From JAVBNT01 sp031551355 (GTDB lineage Bacteria; Vulcanimicrobiota; CADAWZ01): a DNA stretch of 64,000 nucleotides. The stretch lies in assembly GCA_031551355.1 (NCBI GenBank), contig JAVBNT010000020.1, forward strand, positions 104,808-168,807. The letters are read 5' to 3'. Below the pieces are notes generated by a model that saw only the letters and a program-made list of their open reading frames with translations, was not told where the DNA came from and made no database searches. Below are positions 18,205 through 25,790 of this stretch, piece by piece. Position numbers and translations under genes: made by a program. Numbering within the stretch: the first letter of the stretch is position 1; each line of letters begins with the position of its first letter.

Positions 18205-19674
18205 ATGTATAACAGAAGTAACGAGATAGCAAATCTTTCTCAGCGCCATCCTCTCTTTGTTGTTGTGGACATCGGAACCACCAGAGTTAAAGCCGCTTTA
18301 TTTGATGATAGGGGAGTAATTTTCGCCAGTTCATCCATAATGATGCCGCTTGAGAAGAATGCCGATATTTATGAAATCCGGCCGGTTATTTGGCTTGATG
18401 CCGTAGCTTCAGTTATAAGAGATATTTCTTCAAAAAACGACTGTTCCGATGTTGTTGGTTTGTGTATATCGGGTGCAGGACCAACGCTTGTCGCATTGGA
18501 CGCAAAAATGCTGCCGGTTCGGAACGCAATTTCATGGATGGATTGGCGGGCTGCGGATGAAGCGAATGAAATATCGGCTTTATCAGGGAAAAGCGTTGAT
18601 GCATCCTGGCTGGCGGCAAAATTTTTATGGATGAAACGCAGCGAGACCGATCTTTTTGAGAAAACCGCTTTTGTAATGCAGCCGCTCGATTATGTGGCTG
18701 CCGTTTTTACCGGAGAGCCTGGAATTTCGATTGTCTCGGAAACGTTTAATGCCGTTCCGGAAGATATCTGGCTTGCAGCCGGACTGCCGTCGGGTGTCCT
18801 TCCCCGGCGGTTTCGTATGGGTGAGGTTATCGGTAAACTTTCCGGCAAGTGGGCTTCTTTTTTGGGACTGCCCTCCGGTGTTGCCGTTGTTGCAGGTACC
18901 GGTGGAGCGGATGTTGTTGAGGTTTTGCTGGGAACAGCTCTTTTTGAACAGCATATTGTTTGTGACAAATCAGGAACATCCGAGGGACTGGAGATGTTCT
19001 CCGAAAGAAAAGTTGAACTTCCGGGAATGTTTATTGTTCCGCATCCTTTTGTTGCCGGTGCCTGGCACATCGGCGGCATGATGTCTTCCGGCGGCAAAGC
19101 GTTGGAGTGGTTCCTGAGGTCTTTTTATCCTAAAACGGCCACGTTTGAAGATTTGTCGCTTGAAGCTGAGACAGTTGAACCCGGATGTGGCGGACTTGTT
19201 TTTCTGCCGTACCTTTTCGGCGAAAGAACCCCTGTTTGGGATCGTAATGCCAAAGGAGTATTTTTCGGACTTTCGGTAGAACATGAACGTAGGCATATGG
19301 CAAGGGCGGTAATGGAGGGGGTTGCTTTTGGTATGTCACAGATCATCGGTATTTTTTCTTCCGGAGGACTTGCACCAAAAGAGATCGTGGCTACCGGTAA
19401 ACCGTCGTCTAATTTTTTGTGGAACCAGATAAAAGCGGACGTTTCCGGCCTGCCTTTAAAAACGACGGGTGAAATTGAAGCGGAGCTTTTAGGTTTATCG
19501 ATAATTACGTCAAATGCTCTTGGTCTGACAACAGATCTTGTTGAGACCTCCAGAAGGCTTGTAAGGTTTGATAATTTTTTTTATCCTTCAAAAGAGTATG
19601 CCCATGTTTACAGAAAGAATTATTATATTTACTCCGAACTTTATTCTTCTCTTAAAAAATTGTTTCACTCCTGA
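18205..19674 (+). CDS. FGGY-family carbohydrate kinase (xylulokinase-like)
   Basis: 489 residues, usual FGGY length. The N-terminal domain has VVVDIGTTRVKAALFDDRG (phosphate-binding loop) and ISWMDWRA with the Asp that serves as catalytic base. The C-terminal domain has FLPYLFGERTPVWDRNAKG, ATGKPSSNFLWNQIKADV and a GxxSS-type adenosine site. It phosphorylates a pentulose or related sugar in the cytoplasm; the exact sugar is not deducible. The start is odd. The strong AGGAG at 18181 fits a GTG at 18191 that opens a 12-codon frame ending at 18229, overlapping the ATG at 18205 in another frame. The kinase itself has no good ribosome site. Confidence 0.85.
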   Translation: MYNRSNEIANLSQRHPLFVVVDIGTTRVKAALFDDRGVIFASSSIMMPLEKNADIYEIRPVIWLDAVASVIRDISSKNDCSDVVGLCISGAGPTLVALDAKMLPVRNAISWMDWRAADEANEISALSGKSVDASWLAAKFLWMKRSETDLFEKTAFVMQPLDYVAAVFTGEPGISIVSETFNAVPEDIWLAAGLPSGVLPRRFRMGEVIGKLSGKWASFLGLPSGVAVVAGTGGADVVEVLLGTALFEQHIVCDKSGTSEGLEMFSERKVELPGMFIVPHPFVAGAWHIGGMMSSGGKALEWFLRSFYPKTATFEDLSLEAETVEPGCGGLVFLPYLFGERTPVWDRNAKGVFFGLSVEHERRHMARAVMEGVAFGMSQIIGIFSSGGLAPKEIVATGKPSSNFLWNQIKADVSGLPLKTTGEIEAELLGLSIITSNALGLTTDLVETSRRLVRFDNFFYPSKEYAHVYRKNYYIYSELYSSLKKLFHS

Positions 19675-19713
19675 TTCTGAGAGTTTTATAAAATATTGAA
19701 AGGCGGTGGTATT

Positions 19714-20001
19714 ATGCCGACATATTGTTACCGTAAGGAAGATGACGAAAAAGGGTGCGATTACTGCACTGAAATTTTTGAAATTGTTCAAAAAATGAGT
19801 GAAGAAGCTATCAAACTTTGCCCGCGGTGCGGCTCTAAAATTGAGCGTATTATTGTTCCTCATAGCGTATATTTTTACACCGACAGGGAAAAACAGATGC
19901 TTAGCGACAAAAATTTAAGCCGTATGGGCTTTACTAAATTGGTGAGAGAAGAAAAAGGGGTGTATAGAAAAACGACGACAAGCCGTGAGGACGCATATTA
20001 G
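19714..20001 (+). CDS. FmdB-like zinc-ribbon regulatory protein
   Basis: 95 residues from the ATG at 19714, which has AAAGGCGGTGG upstream; the upstream in-frame TTG at 19696 overlaps that ribosome site and is unlikely. It opens MPTYCYRKEDDEKGCDYC, as FmdB-family proteins do, and carries two Cys pairs (CDYC and CPRC) that would bind one zinc, then a tail of about 50 charged residues. FmdB proteins are small presumed regulators of unclear role. It lies 39 bp after the kinase and probably shares its transcript, ending at the terminator at 20029. Confidence 0.8.
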   Translation: MPTYCYRKEDDEKGCDYCTEIFEIVQKMSEEAIKLCPRCGSKIERIIVPHSVYFYTDREKQMLSDKNLSRMGFTKLVREEKGVYRKTTTSREDAY

Positions 20002-20028
20002 AGCAATTTTATTATTGTTTCTTATTGA

Positions 20029-20072
20029 ATAGATCTGCCGGTTTCTTTCCGGCAGGTCTATTTTTAATTTTT
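20029..20072 (+). terminator. rho-independent terminator
   Basis: Arms 20029-20041 and 20049-20061 (ATAGATCTGCCGG with CCGGCAGGTCTAT, one G-T pair) with a 7-nt loop, followed by TTTTTAATTTTT. It ends the kinase-FmdB transcript. Confidence 0.85.
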
Positions 20073-20170
20073 GACTTTTCAAATTTTGACTACATAGAGG
20101 TGTTTTTAGTTTTTTAATCTTTGTTGATGAAAATTAATTTATAAATTTCTTATTTTCTTTACAAAAGGTA

Positions 20171-20199
20171 TTGCATTTGTCAAATTTTTGTTGTATAAT
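20171..20199 (+). promoter_or_regulatory. strong sigma-70-like promoter of orphan unit
   Basis: TTGCAT at 20171-20176, exactly 17 bp, TATAAT at 20194-20199. It is the best promoter match I see in the window and lies just after a terminator, so it must drive its own transcript. Confidence 0.7.
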
Positions 20200-20218
20200 G
20201 AACAAAATGTTAAAAATA

Positions 20219-20257
20219 TTAACAAATTGTTAACAAAAATAAAAAATATGTTAACAA
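20219..20257. repeat. three TTAACAA boxes
   Basis: TTAACAA at 20219-20225, 20230-20236 and 20251-20257 downstream of the promoter; the first two lie in an imperfect palindrome. The placement over the early transcribed region would suit a repressor or a leader element. Function not shown. Confidence 0.45.
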
Positions 20258-20291
20258 GCGACAGTTAAACTTAGTAATGGAGGCAGCACTT

Positions 20292-20411
20292 ATGACAAAC
20301 ATCAAATATATTAAAATCATGACAATCGCATTTATAATCACCGGATATATATCCAATCCCGAACCTGTTTCTTACCTTAAATTATCATCCTGTCTGAGTA
20401 TTGATTTATAA
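20292..20411 (+). CDS. small ORF, 39-residue hydrophobic peptide
   Basis: ATG at 20292 with a perfect GGAGG at 20279-20283 and 8-nt spacing; stop TAA at 20409. The peptide starts MTNIKYIKIMTIAFIITGYI, a basic start followed by a hydrophobic stretch, and ends in an uncharged tail with one Cys. I do not recognise it. It sits alone between a strong promoter (20171) and a long hairpin (20464), so it is probably expressed. It may be a small membrane peptide, or the unit may mainly make an RNA of about 300 nt. Confidence 0.5.
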   Translation: MTNIKYIKIMTIAFIITGYISNPEPVSYLKLSSCLSIDL

Positions 20412-20463
20412 AGGGAGACATATTTATTTTATTTTTATAAATTATTTATTACATTTATACAAA

Positions 20464-20520
20464 CATTCATAATTCAAAACGGCGCCTAATTCCCCCGGGC
20501 GCCGTTTTGAATTATGAATG
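20464..20520. terminator. bidirectional hairpin with perfect 23-bp stem
   Basis: Arms 20464-20486 and 20498-20520 are perfectly complementary over 23 bp, containing the GC-rich core GGCGCC, with an 11-nt loop. It lies between converging units (the small ORF and the DUF3592-like gene). Short T-rich stretches follow on each strand. Confidence 0.75.
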
Positions 20521-20527
20521 TTTATGT

Positions 20528-21052
20528 TTACTGCAGTTCGGCCGACTTCGCCACCGCTTTTTTTGCCGGCAGTTTTGACTCTCTCACAAGTGCAATTGCT
20601 ATTTGAATGGCCAGAATGAGGGTGAGTATAGACAGAAGTCCTCTGATTGTCGGCGACGGGTTACTTACGATAAGAGCCGATTTTGAATGAATAAAAGGTT
20701 TGTAGAAAACCGTTATTTCGCTGCCTTTTTTGTATTTGCCGATGAATTTTGCCCCCTCCTGTTTTGAGTTGAACTGATATAATTCATCGTCGTCGGATAT
20801 GGAAATGTTGTCGTATTGGCTGCCGTTTACAGAATAGGAATAATGAATACGAGGCAGGTATTTATATTCATGCAGGCTGTATCCCGGTATATTTGATGCT
20901 AATTTTGTTCTGTAAAGCTCCGCATTGAGAACTGTTCCTTTTGTTTTCAGCCATTTGTGCTGGATGTTCTCCCTCATACTTTTCGTTATCAGTGAAAACG
21001 ATATAAACAAAAGTAATATTATCACAAATATCCCGGTAACATATTTATTCAT
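20528..21052 (-). CDS. DUF3592-like membrane protein
   Basis: I start at the ATG at 21052 (174 residues, AGGG upstream); an in-frame TTG at 21097 would overlap the upstream gene. The protein has an N-terminal membrane helix (VTGIFVIILLLFISFSL), an extracytoplasmic domain of about 100 residues and a second helix near 140-160. The domain contains IHYSYSVNGSQYDN and YKKGSEITVFYKPF, which match the pattern of DUF3592 domains. It is 16 bp after the Tim44-like gene and is the last member of that gene set. No function is known for the family. Confidence 0.7.
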   Translation of the reverse strand: MNKYVTGIFVIILLLFISFSLITKSMRENIQHKWLKTKGTVLNAELYRTKLASNIPGYSLHEYKYLPRIHYSYSVNGSQYDNISISDDDELYQFNSKQEGAKFIGKYKKGSEITVFYKPFIHSKSALIVSNPSPTIRGLLSILTLILAIQIAIALVRESKLPAKKAVAKSAELQ

Positions 21053-21068
21053 AAAATTTAGCCCTGTT

Positions 21069-22472
21069 TTATGGATTGTATTTCCCCTCCTTTTCAATCA
21101 AAGCGATCTTCCAGCTTTCAGAACCGGCTTTTACGGGTTTAAAAAATGTTACATAATCGGAAAAGTAATTATTCACAATTGCAGGTTTTTTATCTTTTTC
21201 CTTGTCCTGTTCGTTTTCAGTGTATTGAGTTGTTATTATACCCCAAAAACGTATTGTTGCTATGTCATAAAAACGGTCGAGATCTATTCTTACAAGTTGT
21301 GTATTCGAGATTTTTGTATCCGTAATTTTGAAGTCCTTTTTATCTTTTTGGACGGTATCCCTGATGAAAAGCTGAGATTTGAGAAAACATGGCGCCAGCG
21401 TGTCTTTTAGCGTTTCAGCCTCATTTGTGAAGAGCTTGCTGTAATATTTTTTCAGCATTGATATTCCTGAATTAATAAATTTATCCCAGTCAAAATTTTC
21501 GTTACGGTTTGCAAGTTCAATTTTGTTTTGTTCCAAATCTTTTTGGGCAATCGTTTTAAGGCAACCTTCCGCATAGTTATATTCCCATTCAACCGGAGCT
21601 TCTTCCATTAAATATTCGGACATTTTTTCAATAGCGCTTACAACCCAGCTATATTTTCCGCTGGTAATATTTTTACCGCAGGCAGTGCATACTCCGTCAA
21701 GATTCGGCGATTTGCCATGTTGACAGGCAGGGCAGTAGAAATCGATCTGAGTTCCCGGAGGGGAAGATAATATTCCTTTGTATCTCTCAAAAATCCATTT
21801 TTCCGTGAGCAAAATGCTGCTTACTTCATTTGAGGAGTTCATTTCTTCATGAGTAGAGGTAATGCTTAATATAATTTTGTTTGTTCCGGCATTGTAGCAT
21901 TCCATTTCTTCTACTTTACAGGAAATAAGTTCTAAATTCGTTAATGATTTTATGCCTTTATATTTTCTTTGTATAGTATGTATTACATGCAGCATAAAGT
22001 AGTAGGCAGAACCGCCCCACTCAAGATCTATTCTGTGAGTGAACGTTTGCAGGAACAAAAATTCTGCAAACTTGAGAAAAGCCGGAATCGAGAAGTTTGC
22101 ATCCGTCTCCCTGATATTTTTTACGGTTATGGAAATTGATTTCTCACCCTCAATCAGCGTTTCCGGAAGCTGTCCGGCATTGAGGTCTTTCATTGAGATT
22201 TCGTTTTCTTCTTCCTCCACATAATATTTTTCGAAAATTTTACGGTATTTAATTAAGTTATAGATAATAAGAATTACAAGCGAGACGATGAATATTTCCA
22301 GTGGATAGTTTATCGGGTTGCCGCCGTCATAGATTACTTTGGTCACTGTGCCTTCATCGGTATATATCTCCTTTGTAAAGCGCATAAACGCGTGTGCCTG
22401 CCTGGAACATGCAAAAGCTGTAAGAGGTATAAGGCCGGTGATTTTTAATATTTTAGATAAATCAGATTTCAT
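21069..22472 (-). CDS. Tim44-like membrane protein with zinc ribbon
   Basis: 467 residues. An N-terminal signal-like helix ends near residue 28, and a second helix at about 55-75 (LEIFIVSLVILIIYNLI) anchors the protein. A cytoplasmic-type region follows with a zinc ribbon near 245-265 (CPACQHG and CTACGK). The last 160 residues resemble the Tim44-like fold: a helical start (GISMLKKYYSKLF) and a beta sheet ending VTFFKPVKAGSESWKIA, which is the usual end of bacterial Tim44-like proteins. Tim44 in mitochondria tethers the import motor; bacterial members have no established role. The gene is 2 nt after the M20 peptidase gene. Confidence 0.72.
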   Translation of the reverse strand: MKSDLSKILKITGLIPLTAFACSRQAHAFMRFTKEIYTDEGTVTKVIYDGGNPINYPLEIFIVSLVILIIYNLIKYRKIFEKYYVEEEENEISMKDLNAGQLPETLIEGEKSISITVKNIRETDANFSIPAFLKFAEFLFLQTFTHRIDLEWGGSAYYFMLHVIHTIQRKYKGIKSLTNLELISCKVEEMECYNAGTNKIILSITSTHEEMNSSNEVSSILLTEKWIFERYKGILSSPPGTQIDFYCPACQHGKSPNLDGVCTACGKNITSGKYSWVVSAIEKMSEYLMEEAPVEWEYNYAEGCLKTIAQKDLEQNKIELANRNENFDWDKFINSGISMLKKYYSKLFTNEAETLKDTLAPCFLKSQLFIRDTVQKDKKDFKITDTKISNTQLVRIDLDRFYDIATIRFWGIITTQYTENEQDKEKDKKPAIVNNYFSDYVTFFKPVKAGSESWKIALIEKEGKYNP

Positions 22473-22474
22473 AG

Positions 22475-23665
22475 TTAATGGCAGTCTCCTGTTTTTGAGT
22501 GGAGTTTGTTCCAGAACTTTATTAATAGTTCCAGACGTTTTTGCAACGAGCTTATTTCCATAAATTCATCGCTGGTATGCCACTTGCCACCGACAGGGCC
22601 AACGCCGTCAATAGTAGGTATACCCGCATGACTTGTTATGCATCCGTCACTTCCGCCGATCCGCGGGGTCTGCACAATTTTGTAATTGATTTCGTCCGCA
22701 GCATCCTCGAAAAGTTTGCTGTAGTATAGCGTTTTTGAACAAGGTATCATTGCCGTACGGTTTAATTGAAATTCATATTCTGTTTCTGTAAATTCGCCTT
22801 TGCTGTTTTTTACCGTCTTGTTTTCCGCAATTTCCCTGAATGCTTTTTCGATACGTTCCAGTTCCTTTTGCTGTGAATATCTGAATTCAGCGCTGAAGTT
22901 TGCGGATCCCGGGGTTTTTCCCTTTTTATGTTCCGGAACTTCAATATCCCCCCAAACATTTACTGTTGTTTTGAGTTTACTGTCGGTCAACCTCAGCAGC
23001 TCGGTTATTTTCAGACTCATTTCTGCCACGGCATTGATGCCGTCCTGTGGATTTTCCGCTATACTTGCGCTCTTTCCTTTGATTTTGAAAGCGGCGGTTC
23101 CATAGCCCTGACGTGTATTCAGATATGTTGTCGTTTCGCAGTCAAGTCTGTTGCCGCCTTCAAAAACAAGTGCGAGGTCATGCCCTGTTGCTGTTTTGCG
23201 TATGAGCTGTCTCGACAGCTTTGAGCCGCTTTCTTCGTCTGAATTAAATATTAGTGTGATGTTTTTGTCTTTCAGGCTTCCTGTTCTGCTTAAACATTGC
23301 AAGAATGAAAGCATCAGCGCGACTCCGCCTTTCATATCACTTACTCCCGGTCCCCTTAGCAGATCTTTGTCAATGACAATATCTTTAAATTGGGAATTTT
23401 GTTCAAAAGCCGTGTCCATATGGCCCAGCATAATGATTTTTTTATCGGAATTTCCCGACCGGAATGCAACAATATTTCTTTCCTCAATGACATTTATTTC
23501 GAATCCCAATATTTGTATAACGGGTAATATTTGATTGATTACCTCTTTTATGCCTGTGAGATTGCTGTTGTGGCTGTTTATTTTTGCCATTTTGATCGTA
23601 AGTTCAAGAGCATCTTTTGCACAGTCGGCAATTAGTTCTTTATTTGTATTGGCGATACAGTTCAA
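22475..23665 (-). CDS. M20 family metallopeptidase (carboxypeptidase G2-like)
   Basis: 396 residues, TTG start with AAAGGAG upstream. All metal-site motifs of the M20 di-zinc fold are visible: LGHMDTAF (His, Asp), GPGVSDMKGGVALML (bridging Asp), FNSDEESGSKLS (catalytic Glu pair), FEGG, and a final GGKWHTSDEF His. No signal peptide is seen, so it acts in the cytoplasm, removing a C-terminal residue such as glutamate from a peptide or N-acyl amino acid. The dimerisation domain lies between about 180 and 300. It is coupled to the Tim44-like gene. The true substrate is unknown. Confidence 0.85.
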   Translation of the reverse strand: MNCIANTNKELIADCAKDALELTIKMAKINSHNSNLTGIKEVINQILPVIQILGFEINVIEERNIVAFRSGNSDKKIIMLGHMDTAFEQNSQFKDIVIDKDLLRGPGVSDMKGGVALMLSFLQCLSRTGSLKDKNITLIFNSDEESGSKLSRQLIRKTATGHDLALVFEGGNRLDCETTTYLNTRQGYGTAAFKIKGKSASIAENPQDGINAVAEMSLKITELLRLTDSKLKTTVNVWGDIEVPEHKKGKTPGSANFSAEFRYSQQKELERIEKAFREIAENKTVKNSKGEFTETEYEFQLNRTAMIPCSKTLYYSKLFEDAADEINYKIVQTPRIGGSDGCITSHAGIPTIDGVGPVGGKWHTSDEFMEISSLQKRLELLIKFWNKLHSKTGDCH

Positions 23666-23723
23666 AGTAAGCTCCTTTCCTTATATCTAATTGTATGACT
23701 CCATATAGCGCCGTTTGGATTTT

Positions 23724-24323
23724 TTAGCTGTCTATCGGCTTTTTGGCAATAATATACTCTTTGAAGGGGATGCCTCCGATTGTGCCTTCAAGCACGAAGC
23801 CGCCGTCTATCGGCTTAGCTTCCCTTTCTATCCTGTATTGTCCGATCATACCGCTGTCAACAACTGCCGTATTATCGCTGTTTAGTCCGAAAACTTCTTC
23901 CAGGTTATCCTTGCCGATAAAACCGGCAATGGAAAAGTTTTCCTGGCTCAGGCTATATGAAATATGTTCTTTAACTTCAAGATCTCCGGCCATTCCGGAG
24001 TTTAGCGGTCCCTGTGAAGCCGGCGTGATTGTACTGAAAAGCCTGTTGGCGCCGATGTTGCCGCTGAGTGCCGCCGATTTATTGAAAATACCGGAAGACT
24101 CAAAGCCGACTCCGCCGAACATTCCTTTCATTTTTATTTCATGACCTTTAAGGGAGTATTCGTAATTGAAGTCTTTATCACCGATAAACCCTTTTATTTC
24201 TATGCGGTCTTTGGGCATCTGATCCATCAGTATCCCTGCCAGAGGATCGTTTGGAGGAGTAATAAAAGCCTCTATCGGGTTATCTATTTTCGAAAAACAA
24301 ATTTCCGGTCTGTTTATATTCAT
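23724..24323 (-). CDS. unknown beta-repeat protein with seven GxIG repeats
   Basis: 199 residues, ATG with AAGGA upstream. I do not recognise the family. Its striking feature is a seven-fold repeat of 21-24 residues, each centred on G-x-(I/F/A)-G: residues 45-48, 67-70, 88-91, 110-113, 134-137, 158-161 and 180-183. Alternating hydrophobic residues flank each turn, as in IEIKGFIGDKDFNYEY and FVLEGTIGGIPFKEYI. This predicts a strand-turn-strand unit repeated seven times, a beta meander or barrel. There is no signal peptide. It lies 10 bp downstream of a HAD gene and upstream of the M20 peptidase in the same direction, which suggests co-expression but gives no function. Confidence 0.75.
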   Translation of the reverse strand: MNINRPEICFSKIDNPIEAFITPPNDPLAGILMDQMPKDRIEIKGFIGDKDFNYEYSLKGHEIKMKGMFGGVGFESSGIFNKSAALSGNIGANRLFSTITPASQGPLNSGMAGDLEVKEHISYSLSQENFSIAGFIGKDNLEEVFGLNSDNTAVVDSGMIGQYRIEREAKPIDGGFVLEGTIGGIPFKEYIIAKKPIDS

Positions 24324-24332
24324 TTAAAATCC

Positions 24333-25094
24333 TTATTTTCTTATTCTGAAATCCTTAATTAAATTTATTCCTTCGAGAAGTTGAGGCGCGTCAGGGCGGT
24401 GCTGGGTAAGGGCCAGAAATGATGTTGCTTCAGGGAAAGCTTTATATAGTAAATTGCTGTTTAACGGTTCGTTTTCAAATATTGCTTCCACTCTTCCGAT
24501 ACGCTTCAGATAGGAAACGACATCGGACTTAAAAACCTCATCACTTTCTTCGAAAACTTTTTTTACAATCGTCATCGTTCCCACGATCCCGATCGGAAAG
24601 CCGAACATTCTCAGACTTTCCGTCATTCCCACAAGCATTCTGCCGGCATCTCTTCCGGTCAGATAGATAACAGTAGCTCCGGCTTCATGTACTTTTGACA
24701 CATACGCTCTGGCGCCGGTAAGGGGAATATCATACTTTTGATATTCATCAGAAAAAAAGCGTTTTGCCCATTCTTTTTGAATGAACCGGATCTCTTTTTC
24801 GTCTGTTACCCTCATGTTTTTTAAGGTATGCTCAAGTGAGTATTCAACGAGTGATATATCCCTGTAGTTTTCAATTGCACTCGTAAGCTGCGGCAGCTCT
24901 TCCTCGTAGTTTTCAGATATTTCCCTTAAAATGAACACTGTTCTCGGCCGGTTGTCGAAAAGAGTTCCGTCAAGATCAAAGATAGCGACGGTTGAAATCT
25001 GCTTGTCGGTATTCTCCTTTATGCGGGAAACAACATCTTCCAGCAGCATATTTTGTTTTTCCTGGTCTTTTGATGTCCATATGGGAAGAATCAT
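24333..25094 (-). CDS. HAD-family hydrolase, cytoplasmic
   Basis: 253 residues, ATG with AAGGAG upstream. HAD motif I is FDLDGTLFDN near residues 38-47 (nucleophile and acid Asp), and motif II is in VIYLTGRDAGRM. The later LKRIGRVEAIFENEPLN segment occupies the motif III/IV region but lacks the usual D-D pair, having ENEP instead. No signal peptide. The family hydrolyses phosphomonoesters of small metabolites; substrate unknown. It is 24 bp downstream of the periplasmic HAD phosphatase gene. Confidence 0.78.
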   Translation of the reverse strand: MILPIWTSKDQEKQNMLLEDVVSRIKENTDKQISTVAIFDLDGTLFDNRPRTVFILREISENYEEELPQLTSAIENYRDISLVEYSLEHTLKNMRVTDEKEIRFIQKEWAKRFFSDEYQKYDIPLTGARAYVSKVHEAGATVIYLTGRDAGRMLVGMTESLRMFGFPIGIVGTMTIVKKVFEESDEVFKSDVVSYLKRIGRVEAIFENEPLNSNLLYKAFPEATSFLALTQHRPDAPQLLEGINLIKDFRIRK

Positions 25095-25118
25095 GTCTGC
25101 ACTCCTTAAAATCTATTT

Positions 25119-25781
25119 TTATGGGATGAAATATACCGGGTTGGGCAGCAGCAGCGTATGCTGTGAGAACCCTCCGTCAAGATCGCTTTGCTGGTCGCCG
25201 ATATTAAGTAAAATACGAAGTCCGCTTTTCTCTATGTCTTTTCTGGCATCTGTTTTATATTCTGAGGTCGATTTATATTTTCCCGGCATTCGGTGTACAA
25301 GGCCGTCATAATCTTCGAATCCCTCATTTTTTAAATTTTTTAGGGTCAGGCTTTCATATGAGGTGTATCTTCCGGTAACAAAGTATACTTTGAATCCCAT
25401 TTTTTTTACTTGTTTGTAGAAATTCAGAGCCGGCTTCATTGCCGGTGCTTCTGCTTTCAGGACCCAGTCCGACCATTCAAAGAGGTTGCCGTTAAAAGCG
25501 AAGTCAACTTTTTCAAGAAACGGATAGCTTGTAAGAGCTGTTTCGTCTATGTCCAGCACGATCGCGGTTTTGGACCTGTCTCCCTTGAAATCAGCCGCGA
25601 TGTCTAATGCTTTAGCGTATTGTTCTTCAACATCTTTCTGCCATTGCCCCGAATTGTAATACTTTCTTACTTTTTGTTTTACATGGGCAAGATTTTCTGG
25701 CTGTTGCGCCGACAACATGCCCGGGATACACATAAAGACGGCGATGAATAGTGCCGATATACAAAGAGACGTTTTTTTCAC
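25119..25781 (-). CDS. secreted HAD class IIIB acid phosphatase
   Basis: 220 residues, GTG start with AGGAGG upstream. A signal peptide (about 1-25, cleaved after LSA) sends it to the periplasm. The core has the IIIB motif I VLDIDETAL (Asp77 and Asp79), VYFVTGRYTS (motif II), and NIGDQQSDLDGG (motif IV). These match PF03767-type acid phosphatases related to lipoprotein e(P4) and plant vegetative storage proteins, although the Cys of a lipobox is absent. It probably releases phosphate from extracytoplasmic nucleotides or other monoesters. It is 10 bp after the DHH gene. Confidence 0.85.
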   Translation of the reverse strand: MKKTSLCISALFIAVFMCIPGMLSAQQPENLAHVKQKVRKYYNSGQWQKDVEEQYAKALDIAADFKGDRSKTAIVLDIDETALTSYPFLEKVDFAFNGNLFEWSDWVLKAEAPAMKPALNFYKQVKKMGFKVYFVTGRYTSYESLTLKNLKNEGFEDYDGLVHRMPGKYKSTSEYKTDARKDIEKSGLRILLNIGDQQSDLDGGFSQHTLLLPNPVYFIP

Positions 25782-25790
25782 TTTTTCCTC

